The notes: generated by a model not told the origin, from the letters alone. A DNA stretch of 64,000 nucleotides from Pseudomonadota bacterium (GCA_018241125.1 JAFEEL010000033.1:62001-126000); one strand, 5' to 3'. Positions 1-10,951 are shown, numbered from the stretch's first letter. Made by a program: numbers and translations.

Positions 1-707
1 CGGTACTTCGCCTCGGCTTCGTCCAGGCGTCCGAGTTCGACCAACACATAACCCTGTCCGCGCAGCGCGCGGGTGGCTTCGAACGTTCTGGCTGCTTTGG
101 GTGAAAAAGTGGAGAACGCTTCGGCGCGCCCGTAGTAATCCAGCGCTTTCGTCCAGTTGTGTTGGGTCTGGAAAATGTTGCCGAGCTCTGACAAGGCCAG
201 TGAGTGATACGGCGCAAGCTCGATCAAGCGTTCGTACTGGGCCTTGGCTTCGTCGGTTCGGCCAAGGTCGACGAGGGCAAAGCCCTTCAGGTACAGGGCC
301 TCGCCCCACCACACGCTCAGCGCTGCGGCGGTGCGCTTGTCGGATCCCTTCTCCTCGTCGGTCGCAGCCATGGCCATGTAGGCGATCGCTTCCTCGGTGC
401 TGCGCACAACGAACCAGCGGGTATCCCCTTTGGGGTATTGAACCTCGTATTGGCTGATGATCTGGTCGAGTACCGGTAGCGCCTGCCCGGCTTGGCCCTC
501 TGAAATCAAGCTCTTGGCGCGAACCAGCTGGTCGAAGACCGCCTGCTCCTTCGCATCATCAGCCGCTGTCGTTGCGGCCTTTGCCGGCGCACTCCCCGGG
601 TTGGGACTTGTCGTTGCTGCCGGCGGCGACGGCGGGTTCGTGGCCTGCCCTAGGGCGGCCCCGGTGAGCGTCAGCAACACCGGCATCAGAATCAATCGAG
701 CACGCAT
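1..707 (-). CDS. Secreted TPR-repeat protein (3' end outside window)
   Basis: The reverse strand is open from an ATG at 707 to the left edge, giving 235 visible residues without a stop. The N-terminus (MRARLILMPVLLTLTGAALG) reads as a signal peptide and is followed by a Pro/Ala/Thr-rich linker. The rest is helical, with tetratricopeptide-like units: small residues at the usual positions and repeats ending in forms such as 'GRTDEAKAQYERLIELAP' and 'LGRLDEAEAKY'. TPR proteins are protein-binding scaffolds; the partner cannot be told from the sequence. It lies 37 bp downstream of engB on the same strand, so the two may be cotranscribed. The C-terminus is unseen, so domain content beyond the TPRs is unknown. 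Confidence 0.75.
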   Translation of the reverse strand, partial: MRARLILMPVLLTLTGAALGQATNPPSPPAATTSPNPGSAPAKAATTAADDAKEQAVFDQLVRAKSLISEGQAGQALPVLDQIISQYEVQYPKGDTRWFVVRSTEEAIAYMAMAATDEEKGSDKRTAAALSVWWGEALYLKGFALVDLGRTDEAKAQYERLIELAPYHSLALSELGNIFQTQHNWTKALDYYGRAEAFSTFSPKAARTFEATRALRGQGYVLVELGRLDEAEAKY

Positions 708-744
708 CACAGAGTTCTCCAGACGCAGTGGCGCAGGTCTTCGA

Positions 745-2881
<2,137 letters not shown>

Positions 2882-2906
2882 TGGACGCTGGGCGGCGCGC
2901 TGCACA

Positions 2907-3836
2907 ATGGCGGACAATGCGCGTTCGTCTCCCGCCGCGGCGGTTCCCTCCATGCTCGTACTGCGCCTGCTGGTGTTGCTGCCGTTGATCGTGGCCAGTA
3001 CCTTGCTGCACGCGTTGCCGTTGCTGGCGGTGGCGCTGTTCAAGGCGGTGCTGCCGTTGCGCGCGGTGCGGGCGGCGTGCAACCGCGTGCTGGCGGGCTT
3101 GGGCGAGAGTTGGATCGGGTTCAACGGCTGGCTGTGGGATCGGCTCACGCGTACCCGTCTGACGGTGCATGACGACACCCGGCCGCAAGCCGATGGCCAC
3201 TATCTGGTGCTGGCCAACCATGGCAGCTGGGTGGACATCCTGGTGTTGCAGAAGGTGTTCAACCGGCGCATCCCGTTCCTGCGTTTTTTCCTCAAGCGGC
3301 AGTTGTTCTGGGTGCCGGTGCTGGGCTTGGCGTGGTGGGCGCTGGATTTCCCTTTCATGGGCCGCTACAGCCCCAAGCAGATCGCGCGCAATCCGGCGTT
3401 GGCCGGTCGCGACATCGCGGCCACCCGCCGCGCCTGCGAAAAGTTCCGCGATCTGCCGGTGGCGATCATGAACTTCGTCGAGGGCACGCGCTTCACGCCG
3501 GCCAAGCACGCTGCGCAGGGGTCGCCGTTCGCGAACCTGCTCAAGCCCAAGTCGGGCGGGGTGGCATTCGTGTTGCAGGCGATGGGGGAGGGTCTGCACG
3601 CGATCATGGACGTGACCATCGCCTATCCGGCCGGCACGCCCTCGCTGCTCGACCTGCTCGGCGACCGCATCCCCGAGGTGCGCGTGCGCGTGCGGCAGCG
3701 CGTGATCCCGGCCGAGCTGCGCACCGGCGACTACCAGAACGATCGCGCGTTTCGCGTGCGCTTCCAGCAATGGATGAACGATGTGTGGAAGGAAAAGGAC
3801 GCCGACCTTTCGGCCTTGCTCGCCGATCGGGCGTGA
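2907..3836 (+). CDS. Membrane acyltransferase, LPLAT family (YihG-like)
   Basis: 309 residues. A hydrophobic N-terminal segment (about 16-50) is followed by the acyltransferase block NHGSWVD (the NHx4D catalytic motif, about residues 109-115) and the substrate-binding FVEGTRF block near 190. This is the layout of 1-acyl-glycerol-3-phosphate acyltransferases such as YihG/PlsC, which acylate lysophosphatidate at the inner membrane. The precise acceptor is not determinable. The ATG at 2907 has no good ribosome site; an ATG at 2952 (MLVLRLL) would give a shorter protein starting at the membrane segment. Confidence 0.85.
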   Translation: MADNARSSPAAAVPSMLVLRLLVLLPLIVASTLLHALPLLAVALFKAVLPLRAVRAACNRVLAGLGESWIGFNGWLWDRLTRTRLTVHDDTRPQADGHYLVLANHGSWVDILVLQKVFNRRIPFLRFFLKRQLFWVPVLGLAWWALDFPFMGRYSPKQIARNPALAGRDIAATRRACEKFRDLPVAIMNFVEGTRFTPAKHAAQGSPFANLLKPKSGGVAFVLQAMGEGLHAIMDVTIAYPAGTPSLLDLLGDRIPEVRVRVRQRVIPAELRTGDYQNDRAFRVRFQQWMNDVWKEKDADLSALLADRA

Positions 3837-3929
3837 TGGCCGTCGAACAAGCGGCGCTTGACGTGGGTCAGGGCGCGCACGCGGGCGACGTCGCATGGTA
3901 GCGCTTTCAATCGGAGCGCCGCCTTGGCC

Positions 3930-4190
3930 ATGCAACTCGATCCGGAACCCAACGTCCACGTCTTCGATGCGCGCGGCATCGCGCGCCGCTTCCGCCATTC
4001 GGCGATCTTTGGCGCGCTCGGCGCGCTGCGCAACGGCGAGACCATGCGCTTCGTCAACGACCACGACCCGGTACCACTGCTCGGACAGCTCGACCAGCGC
4101 TTCGGCGAGCACCTGACCGTGACCTATCGCCAGCGCGGGGCCGAAGGGGTGGTGATCGACTTCGGCGTCAGCGGCTTGCCGGAGGAATGA
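3930..4190 (+). CDS. DUF2249 domain protein
   Basis: 86 residues from the ATG at 3930; a TTG at 3858 would extend it but adds only low-quality sequence. The core 'LDARGIARRFRHSAIFGALGALRNGETMRFVNDHDPVPLL' pattern, written here in part, is the DUF2249 signature: a small alpha/beta domain with a conserved V-N-D-H-D-P-x-P-L. The family often occurs with hemerythrin or nitrogen-oxide respiration genes and may bind metal or haem-related ligands, but its biochemical role is unsettled. The stop is four bases before the FmdE-like gene, whose ribosome site (ggaggaatgagg) overlaps this stop, so the pair is translationally linked. Confidence 0.8.
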   Translation: MQLDPEPNVHVFDARGIARRFRHSAIFGALGALRNGETMRFVNDHDPVPLLGQLDQRFGEHLTVTYRQRGAEGVVIDFGVSGLPEE

Positions 4191-4194
4191 GGCG

Positions 4195-4809
4195 ATGGGG
4201 CTTCCGGCGTACTTCGCGCAAGCCCCACGCATCGCATTGCACGATGCGCTGGCGGAGTTTCTCGGCGCCGCCGATGGCGGGGTGATCGACTACGGCTACG
4301 AGGACGCGGTGCGTCTGGCCGGGCATTCGTGCCCGACCGTGGCCGGGGCGTGGTTGATGGGGGTGGCGGCGCTGCGTGCCCTCTATCCCGACGGCCTGCC
4401 CGAGCGCGGTGGGGTGGACGTGGCGATGAGCGCGGGCGAGGACGAGGGCACCACCGGAGTGATCGCGCAGGTGTTCACGCTGCTCACCGGGGCGGCGGCC
4501 GGCAACGGCTTCCACGGCATCGGCGGGCGTTTCGTGCGCAACCGGTTGCTCGCCTACGGCAGTGGTGATGCCAGCGCCATCGCCACCTTCCGCCGCCGCG
4601 ACACCGGCGCGGCGGTTGCGGTGTCGCTGGATGTGTCGAGCGTACAGCCCGATCCGCAGATGCGCACGCAGATGCAACGCGCGCTGGCGCCCACCGCCAG
4701 CGCCGCCGAGCGCGCCGCGTTTGCGGTCACCTGGCAAGATCGCGTGCGTCGCCTGCTGCTCGATCACGCCACCGACCCGGCGGTGATCCGCGTCCAGGCG
4801 TGCGCTTGA
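4195..4809 (+). CDS. FmdE-like protein
   Basis: 204 residues. The motif GHSCPTVAGAWLMG (about 43-56), followed by LYPDGLPERG, an acidic AGEDEGTTGV segment and GFHGIGGRF, matches the FmdE domain: the family of formylmethanofuran dehydrogenase subunit E, widespread in non-methanogens where the function is unknown. His44 and Cys46 are candidate metal ligands. A strong ribosome site inside the end of the upstream DUF2249 gene and a 4-bp gap imply one operon. The next gene is a periplasmic cytochrome c4 about 135 bp downstream, which hints at a respiratory context but proves nothing. Confidence 0.72.
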   Translation: MGLPAYFAQAPRIALHDALAEFLGAADGGVIDYGYEDAVRLAGHSCPTVAGAWLMGVAALRALYPDGLPERGGVDVAMSAGEDEGTTGVIAQVFTLLTGAAAGNGFHGIGGRFVRNRLLAYGSGDASAIATFRRRDTGAAVAVSLDVSSVQPDPQMRTQMQRALAPTASAAERAAFAVTWQDRVRRLLLDHATDPAVIRVQACA

Positions 4810-4944
4810 CCGGTGCGGACAACCCGGGCCGACGGCGCCTTCGTTGACCACTTGGAACCCGGCAAGGGATAATCCGCCGGTTCGGCCACCGTGGCTCCGC
4901 TGGGGGGAGGGTGGCGACATCGCTTGGGTCGACCGGAGTCCCGC

Positions 4945-5766
4945 ATGAGCTTGCAGCGCACCTTGGGCGTCGCCGCCCTGATCGTCGGCACCGCCGCCGT
5001 CTCCTTCGTTTTCGCGCAAACGCCCGCCAGTGCGCCGGCGCCCGCCGCCGCGTCGGCCACCACCACCGCGCTGCCGGCCGCCGCCGCGCCGGCACCCAAG
5101 CCCGAATCGCTGGCCGATGCGCACGCGCAGGGCAAGCCCGGTGACGCCCAGGCCGGGCAGGCCAAGGCCGGCGTCTGTGGCGCCTGCCACGCCATCGACG
5201 GCAACTCCACCGATGCGCAATACCCCAAGCTGGCAGCACAGCAAGAGCGCTACATCGCCCGCCAGCTGGCGATGTTCAAGGATGGCGAGCGCGACAATCC
5301 GATCATGGCGCCGATGGCGGCCCCGCTGTCGGCGCAGGACATGCGCGATATCGGCGCGTATTTCGCCAGCCAGAAAGTGCAAGCCGGAGTGGCCGACGAC
5401 AGCGTCATCAAATCGGGGCCGGATGCCGGGAAAAAATACTACCTCGTCGGTCAGCATCTGTATCGCGGCGGCGACGCCGCACGCGGCATCCCGGCGTGCA
5501 TGGCCTGCCATGGCCCGACCGGCGCCGGCAACCCTGGCCCGGCCTACCCCAACATCGGCGGCCAGCATGCGCAGTACGTGGTCGCGCGCCTGAAGGCGTT
5601 CCACGACGGTCTGGTGCTGGGCAAGGGCGACTGGGCCAAGCCCGAGATGGCGCAGGTGGCCAGGAATCTGACCGACGACGAGATTCAGGCACTGGCGACC
5701 TACGTCGAGGGCCTGCACGCTGCCAACGGCGATGCCGCGCCGAAATCGGCCGCCGCCGGGCATTGA
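4945..5766 (+). CDS. Di-haem cytochrome c4
   Basis: 273 residues from the ATG at 4945. A signal peptide (MSLQRTLGVAALIVGTAAVS onward, ending near FAQ) and an Ala/Pro-rich linker precede two cytochrome c domains. The haem sites are CGACH (about residues 76-80) and CMACH (about 184-188). Candidate distal methionine ligands follow in the IMAPM and PEMAQVA segments. This is the cytochrome c4 plan: a periplasmic electron carrier usually feeding cbb3-type or other terminal oxidases. Two dsbA-like genes follow, which would suit a periplasmic redox neighbourhood. The frame is open to 4891 but the signal peptide fixes the start. Confidence 0.92.
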   Translation: MSLQRTLGVAALIVGTAAVSFVFAQTPASAPAPAAASATTTALPAAAAPAPKPESLADAHAQGKPGDAQAGQAKAGVCGACHAIDGNSTDAQYPKLAAQQERYIARQLAMFKDGERDNPIMAPMAAPLSAQDMRDIGAYFASQKVQAGVADDSVIKSGPDAGKKYYLVGQHLYRGGDAARGIPACMACHGPTGAGNPGPAYPNIGGQHAQYVVARLKAFHDGLVLGKGDWAKPEMAQVARNLTDDEIQALATYVEGLHAANGDAAPKSAAAGH

Positions 5767-5869
5767 ACCTTGCCGATTCGGCGTGGTCGGCAGTAGGCCA
5801 CAAGCACCCGCTGCGGCTGCCGTGCTCGGCGCGATGCCGACTTTCCCTATCGTTGCCTCAGGATTCCCC

Positions 5870-6703
5870 ATGACCGTGTCCCGCCCGCTGCTGCGCTCGA
5901 CCCTGCTGGCCACCGCGCTGGCGCTGGCTGCCTGTAATTCGGGCGCGCCCAGCGGGCCCGGCGCATCCGCACCCGCGGCCACCGCCCCCGCCCCCGCCCC
6001 CTCCGAAGCGGGCAGCCCGTCCGCATCGCCCGCCGCCGCGTCGGCGTCGCCTGCATTGGCCACCGGCCCGGCGTCGGTGGCCGTCGACGCCAACCGCCCG
6101 CCGCCTCCGGTGGGGATGCCGGAAGGGCCGGCTCCGGTCGAAGGCACCGATTACACCACCCTTGATACGCCCGAGCAGCCCAGCGGCGACAAAGTTTCCG
6201 TCGTGGAGGTGTTCGGTTATGGCTGCCCGCACTGCAACACGCTCGCGCCGTTCCTGGCGGCGTGGGAACGCAAGCTGCCGGTGGACGTGGACTTCAGTTA
6301 CTTGCCGGCGGCCTTTGGCCCGGGGCCGGCACACTGCTGGGACGAGTTTGCGCGCGGGTTCTACGCCGCCCAAGCCATGGGCGTGCCGGTCAGCCGCAGC
6401 CACGAGGCGGTGTTCAAGGCGGTGTGGGAGCAAAACCAGTTCACCGGCGACTGCGCCGTGATCCCGAAGATCTATGCCCAGTTCGGATTGGACCCGAAGG
6501 TGTTCGCCTCGACCATGCAAAGTTTCGCGATCGGCGCCAAGATCGGCAACGCGCACGATCAGGAAATGCGCTGGGGCGTGGACGGCACTCCGACCATCAT
6601 CGTCGATGGCAAGTACAAGGTGCCCGCCGCCGTACCGGCGACCATGCTGCACACCGTGGACTGGCTGATCGCCAAGCAGCGCCCGGCGCACGCCAAGCAT
6701 TGA
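5870..6703 (+). CDS. dsbA: Thiol:disulfide interchange lipoprotein, DsbA family (CPHC)
   Basis: 277 residues from the ATG at 5870. The N-terminus ends in a lipobox (LALAAC, Cys about 22), so this DsbA is probably anchored as a lipoprotein, followed by about 60 residues of Ala/Pro/Ser-rich linker. The thioredoxin-fold domain has the CPHC active site in GYGCPHCNTLAPF and the cis-proline in GTPTIIVDG. It would oxidise cysteines of exported proteins. A paralogue follows directly, so this looks like a tandem duplication. The long linker and membrane anchor distinguish it from the soluble neighbour. Confidence 0.9.
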   Translation: MTVSRPLLRSTLLATALALAACNSGAPSGPGASAPAATAPAPAPSEAGSPSASPAAASASPALATGPASVAVDANRPPPPVGMPEGPAPVEGTDYTTLDTPEQPSGDKVSVVEVFGYGCPHCNTLAPFLAAWERKLPVDVDFSYLPAAFGPGPAHCWDEFARGFYAAQAMGVPVSRSHEAVFKAVWEQNQFTGDCAVIPKIYAQFGLDPKVFASTMQSFAIGAKIGNAHDQEMRWGVDGTPTIIVDGKYKVPAAVPATMLHTVDWLIAKQRPAHAKH

Positions 6704-6761
6704 CGCAAGCGACGGCCGGGCGGCGATAATCGGGCACCGGCCGCCAAATCGAGGATCTGCC

Positions 6762-7466
6762 ATGCATGCCATCCGCCCACGATTTCGGGCCCTCGTCGCG
6801 GTGGCGGCCTTGCTGCTCGCGTTCGCCGCCGCGCTCGTGGCGTCCTCCCGCGCCGCTGCCGCCGAGCCGGTACTGGGTACCGACTACTTCAAGATCGATA
6901 CGCCGGCGCCGGTGAGCGGTGCCAAGGTGCAAGTGGTCGAGGTGTTCGGTCACGGCTGCCCGATCTGCGCGCGCTTCCAGCCTTACCTGGTCGCGTGGGA
7001 AAAGAAGCTGCCCGCCGACGTGGCTTTCTCGTACCTGCCGGCTGCCTTCGGCCCGGATCCGGAGCATTGCTGGGATGATTTCGCGCGCGCGTTCTTCGCT
7101 GCGCAAATCATGGGCATCGAGGCCAAGAGCCACGACGGCATCTACAAGGCCAAGTTCGAGCAGGGGCGGATCGAGACCTGTGCGGCGATCCCGGCTGCGT
7201 ATGCCGACTACGGGCCCGACCCGACGGTGTTCGCCTCGACCATGAACAGCTTCCCGGTCAATGCCCGGATGGTGGCCGACCACGACCAGGTCCTGCGCTG
7301 GGGCGTGGACGGCACGCCGACGATGGTGGTGGACGGCACCTGGCGGGCGGTGATGACCCGTGGCGGCGGCCCGGAGGGCCTGTTGCGCACCGTGGACTGG
7401 TTGATCGCCAAACAACGCCGGTTGCACACCGCCGCGCCCGCCCACCCGACCCATCGCAAGCGCTGA
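6762..7466 (+). CDS. Thiol:disulfide interchange protein, DsbA family (CPIC)
   Basis: 234 residues with a classical cleavable signal peptide ending near SRAAAAEP. The domain is collinear with the preceding DsbA (shared SYLPAAFGPDPEHCWDDFAR-type segment), but the active site is CPIC rather than CPHC; the cis-proline lies in GTPTMVV. Changing the dipeptide between the cysteines usually alters redox potential, so the two paralogues may divide the work of oxidising exported proteins. The 58-bp gap to the upstream copy suggests cotranscription. Confidence 0.9.
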   Translation: MHAIRPRFRALVAVAALLLAFAAALVASSRAAAAEPVLGTDYFKIDTPAPVSGAKVQVVEVFGHGCPICARFQPYLVAWEKKLPADVAFSYLPAAFGPDPEHCWDDFARAFFAAQIMGIEAKSHDGIYKAKFEQGRIETCAAIPAAYADYGPDPTVFASTMNSFPVNARMVADHDQVLRWGVDGTPTMVVDGTWRAVMTRGGGPEGLLRTVDWLIAKQRRLHTAAPAHPTHRKR

Positions 7467-7503
7467 TGACGCAAGACGCCGGCCGAAGGGGGGCCGGACG
7501 GAC

Positions 7504-8271
7504 ATGGCCCACCATCGCCTGCGGCTGCTGAGCTGCAACATCCAGGCCGGCAACAGCACGCAGCGCTACCGCGACTATGTGGCCAAGAGTTGGGCGCATG
7601 TGTTGCCGGCCGGCAAGCGCGACAACATCGCCGCGATCGCGCAGCTGTGCAGCGGCTTCGACATCGTCGGCCTGCAGGAGAGCGATGCCGGCAGCCTGCG
7701 CTCGGGTTTCACCAACCAGACCCACCGCATCGCCGAGCTGTCGGGGTTCCCGTTCTGGAGCCACCAGCCCAACCGACGCGTCGGCCGCTTCGCGCACAGC
7801 GCCAACGGTCTGCTCAGTCGGCAACGCCCGGCCGAGGTGCTCGATTACCCGTTGCCCGGACGCGTCGGCGGCCGCGGCGCCTTGATCGCGCATTTCGATC
7901 TGGGCGGCGAGCGCTTCACGGTGGCCATCGCGCACCTGTCGCTGGGCGCACGTTCGCGCGGCGCACAGATCGACTTCCTCGCCGATCTGCTCGCCGATGC
8001 GCAACACGCGGTGCTGATGGGCGATTTCAACTGCCCCTCGGATACGACCGAGATGCAGCGCCTGTACCGCCACACGCGCTTGCGACCGCCGAGCAACATC
8101 GTCGCCACCTTCCCGAGCTGGAAGCCCAGCCGCGCCATCGACCACATCCTGTGCAGCGACGACATCCTCGCCGAGCCGCCGGTTGCGCTGCCGGCCGGGC
8201 GTTCGGATCACCTCGGCGTGGCCCTGAACATCGCCATCGCGGTCGGCGAGGCCGCCGCCAGCGGCCGCTGA
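7504..8271 (+). CDS. Endonuclease/exonuclease/phosphatase family hydrolase
   Basis: 255 residues with no signal peptide. The EEP fold motifs are present in order: CNIQAGN near the N-terminus, IVGLQESDAG (catalytic Glu), a central IAHLSLGARSRGAQ, MGDFNCPS (catalytic Asp-Asn), and a C-terminal SRAIDHILCS and GRSDHLGV (catalytic His). Members hydrolyse phosphodiester bonds in DNA, RNA or lipids; the substrate is not predictable here. It ends 89 bp before the convergent DUF3465 gene. Confidence 0.85.
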   Translation: MAHHRLRLLSCNIQAGNSTQRYRDYVAKSWAHVLPAGKRDNIAAIAQLCSGFDIVGLQESDAGSLRSGFTNQTHRIAELSGFPFWSHQPNRRVGRFAHSANGLLSRQRPAEVLDYPLPGRVGGRGALIAHFDLGGERFTVAIAHLSLGARSRGAQIDFLADLLADAQHAVLMGDFNCPSDTTEMQRLYRHTRLRPPSNIVATFPSWKPSRAIDHILCSDDILAEPPVALPAGRSDHLGVALNIAIAVGEAAASGR

Positions 8272-8300
8272 CAGACGGGTCGCTCGGGTTCGGGCGGCGC

Positions 8301-8337
8301 CCCGCAAAAACACGAGCCCGGCATCGCCGGGCTCGTG
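8301..8337 (-). terminator. Rho-independent terminator of the DUF3465 gene
   Basis: A perfect 12-bp stem (8311-8322 with 8326-8337) with a 3-base loop. On the reverse strand it is followed at once by five T residues (8310-8306). It lies just after the stop of the DUF3465 gene and could also stop converging transcription from the EEP gene. Confidence 0.88.
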
Positions 8338-8360
8338 TCCGGTGAATTGCTTGCGGCGGC

Positions 8361-8858
8361 TTACTGGTACAGCTTGCCGTTGACCACCACGTAGCCGGCA
8401 TGCGGCCACGAGCTGCTGGTGCCGTGGTGGGTCCAGTCGATCCCCTGGCTGGTGTCGTTGTCGTAGTAATAGCGACCGCGCACGGTGCTGGTATCGCCCA
8501 CCGCAACCCAAGGCCACTTGGGCGCGTTCATGCGGTCGAGGTCGGAGACGATCTCGATGGTTTGCCCCGGCGCCACCTGCACATAGAAATAGCCGTGGTG
8601 GCCGCTGCGGGTCTTCTTCTCCGGCAGCACCGCGGTGACGATGCCGCACACGTTTTCCAGCTGGTCGGCCGAAAGCTGGCCGTTTTCGAACGCTTTTTGA
8701 TCCTGCAGGAACTGGGTGTCGTTGCACGGATACGAACTGCCACCGGACTTGCTGGTGGTGGCGAACACGCCGCCGCTGTAATCCTGCTGCGCCTGCGCGC
8801 CCATGCCGCACACGAGCAGCGCGCCGAACACGGCCAGCGATCTGGAACCAAACTTCAT
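8361..8858 (-). CDS. Secreted DUF3465 protein
   Basis: 165 residues from the ATG at 8858, which has a good ribosome site (GGGGAG). A signal peptide (MKFGSRSLAVFGALLVCGMG, cleavage after AQA) is followed by a small beta-rich domain: GIVTAVLP, a Gly-His-rich turn, VQVAPGQTIEIVSDLDR, VGDTSTVRGRYYYD and WTHHG, ending in YVVVNGKLYQ. This ordering, with the WTHH motif, is that of the DUF3465 family; function unknown. Two cysteines in the mature part (in YPCND and ENVCG) may form a disulfide. It is monocistronic with its own terminator. Confidence 0.82.
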   Translation of the reverse strand: MKFGSRSLAVFGALLVCGMGAQAQQDYSGGVFATTSKSGGSSYPCNDTQFLQDQKAFENGQLSADQLENVCGIVTAVLPEKKTRSGHHGYFYVQVAPGQTIEIVSDLDRMNAPKWPWVAVGDTSTVRGRYYYDNDTSQGIDWTHHGTSSSWPHAGYVVVNGKLYQ

Positions 8859-9012
8859 TGCATTCTCCCCGGATTTGTTGTTGTAGTCCCCTGTGGGCGC
8901 ATTTTGCCGCATGCCTGGCGCGGCAAAGTAAAGAAAATCTCCACGCCGATCAGGGGCGCCGGCACCGGTCGTGCGTGCCGGGCCGGGGTGCTGGTAGAGT
9001 GGGCGGCAGACA

Positions 9013-10782
9013 ATGACGCGGATGCGTGGCGTGAATGCAACGGCCAGCGAACCGATAGCCGACCCTGCCGCAGCCGATGTCGCGTCCGCCGGCCCGCCCG
9101 GCATCGACGCGCGCATCGTCGACACGTTGCTCGCGCGCGGCCGCCTCAAGGACGCCGACCTCGGGCGCGTGCGCCGCTTGCAGGAAGAATCCGGCGGCAG
9201 CGTCACCTCGCTGTTGTCGCGGCTGGGCATGGTGTCGGAAAAAGACATCGCCGAGGCCAGCAGCGAAGTGCTCGGGCTGCCGCTGGTGTCGGCCAAGGAA
9301 TGCCCGGACGCCCCGCCGGCGGTGCAGGTGTCGATCCGCTTCCTCAAGCAGCACCATGTCTGCCCGATCGCCGAGGACGAACAGCGGCTGGATCTGCTGG
9401 TCGCCGATGCGCAAGATGCCTACCCCGCCGATGCGCTGGCGCTGGCCACCGGGCGCACGGTGCGGCTGGCGATCGGCCTGCGCTCGGAGATCGACGAGCT
9501 GATCGAGCGCTACTTCGGCAGCGGCCGCAGCGCGATGGGCACGATCGTCGAAAACCTCACCGAAGAAGGCGGTGGCGGCGACGAGGACGACGTGCAGCAC
9601 CTGCGCGACCTGGCCTCCGAGGCGCCGGTGATCCGCCTGGTCAACCTGGTCATCCAGCGCGCGGTGGAAGCGCGCGCCTCGGACATCCACATCGAGCCGT
9701 TCGAGAACCGCCTCAAAGTGCGCTACCGCGTCGATGGCGTGCTGGAGGAAGTCGAATCCCCGCCGGCCAATCTCACCGCGGCGGTGATCTCGCGCATCAA
9801 GATCCTCGCCAAGCTCAATATCGCCGAACGCCGTCTGCCGCAGGACGGGCGCATCATGCTGCGCGTGCAGGGCAAGGAACTCGACCTGCGCGTGAGCACG
9901 GTGCCCACCGCGCACGGCGAGTCGGTGGTGATGCGCCTGCTGGATCGCGAGTCGGTGGTGTTCGATTACAAGAAGCTGGGATTTTCCGACGAGTTCCTGC
10001 CCAAGTTCCGCAAGGTGCTCGAACAGCCCCACGGCATCCTGCTGGTCACCGGCCCCACCGGCTCGGGCAAGACCACCACGCTCTACACGGCACTGAGCCA
10101 GCTCAATACCCCGGCGGTGAAGATCATCACCGTGGAAGACCCGGTCGAGTACCAGATCACCGGCATCAACCAGATTCAGGCCAAGCCGGCGATCGGGCTG
10201 GACTTCGCCCATGCCCTGCGCTCGATCGTGCGGCAAGACCCCGACATCATCATGATCGGCGAAATGCGCGATCTGGAGACCGCGCGCATCGCCATCCAGT
10301 CGGCGCTGACCGGCCACTTGGTGCTGTCCACCCTGCACACCAACAACTCCGCCGGCGGCGTCACCCGCCTGCTGGACATGGGCGTGGAAGACTACCTGCT
10401 GACCTCCACCATCAACGGCATCCTCGCCCAGCGGCTGGTGCGCCGGCTCGAACCGACCCACGCCGAGCGCTACGAACCGCTGCCGGTGGTCATCAAGGAG
10501 TTCGGTCTGCGCAAGTTGCAACCGGAAGGCCCGATCTACCTGTGGCGCCCCAAGCCCTCGGCGCTCACCCCGACCGGTTACCTCGGGCGCACCACCATCA
10601 TGGAATTTTTGGTGATGACCGACACCCTGCGCCGGCTGGTGATGCAGCGCGCGGGCATGGGCGAGATCGAGACCGCCGCGCGCATCGAGGGTATGCGCAC
10701 CATGTACGAGGACGGCCTGGTCAAGGCGCTGCAAGGCCAGACCACGCTGGAGGAAGTGATGCGCGTGTGCTCGGATACGTGA
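9013..10782 (+). CDS. gspE: Type II secretion ATPase GspE (XpsE-like)
   Basis: 589 residues. The cytoplasmic ATPase that powers pseudopilus assembly in type II secretion. Domains: N1E-type helical domain (about 40-180), N2E, then the RecA-like domain with Walker A GPTGSGKTT at 347-355, Asp box, and Walker B/His boxes. The C-terminal zinc subdomain that carries four cysteines in most GspE proteins is present in outline (RRLEPTHAERY ... PTGYLGRTTI) but lacks all four cysteines. First gene of an 11-gene operon; gspF follows after 169 bp that include a dispersed repeat. An ATG at 9022 is an alternative start. Confidence 0.95.
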   Translation: MTRMRGVNATASEPIADPAAADVASAGPPGIDARIVDTLLARGRLKDADLGRVRRLQEESGGSVTSLLSRLGMVSEKDIAEASSEVLGLPLVSAKECPDAPPAVQVSIRFLKQHHVCPIAEDEQRLDLLVADAQDAYPADALALATGRTVRLAIGLRSEIDELIERYFGSGRSAMGTIVENLTEEGGGGDEDDVQHLRDLASEAPVIRLVNLVIQRAVEARASDIHIEPFENRLKVRYRVDGVLEEVESPPANLTAAVISRIKILAKLNIAERRLPQDGRIMLRVQGKELDLRVSTVPTAHGESVVMRLLDRESVVFDYKKLGFSDEFLPKFRKVLEQPHGILLVTGPTGSGKTTTLYTALSQLNTPAVKIITVEDPVEYQITGINQIQAKPAIGLDFAHALRSIVRQDPDIIMIGEMRDLETARIAIQSALTGHLVLSTLHTNNSAGGVTRLLDMGVEDYLLTSTINGILAQRLVRRLEPTHAERYEPLPVVIKEFGLRKLQPEGPIYLWRPKPSALTPTGYLGRTTIMEFLVMTDTLRRLVMQRAGMGEIETAARIEGMRTMYEDGLVKALQGQTTLEEVMRVCSDT

Positions 10783-10823
10783 TGGTCGCTTTCGTGTCAG
10801 TGCCGGTCGGTTGCGTGTTTGAT

Positions 10824-10945
10824 CGTCATTCCGGCGCAGGCGGAGGCGCTTCACAACGGCGCAAGCCGGTCAATCGAGCGCCTTGGCGTACGCATCGCGA
10901 CGTGTCTGTCGATCCCCGCACGCGCGGGGATGATGGCGAGGGCTG
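10824..10945. repeat. Decayed dispersed palindromic element between gspE and gspF
   Basis: The segment opens with a 'gtcattccggcg' end and closes with a palindrome of the form atccccgc-acgc-gcggggat. The same gatcccc-gc...gc-ggggatga motif recurs at 23361-23390 and 23428-23456, so this is a copy of a dispersed intergenic repeat inside the secretion operon. Confidence 0.65.
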
Positions 10946-10951
10946 CTGACC

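Noticed and set aside
8859..9012. gspC at the start of the secretion operon
   Set aside because: No gene fits in the gap before gspE; XpsN probably takes the role, and gspO is not in the window.
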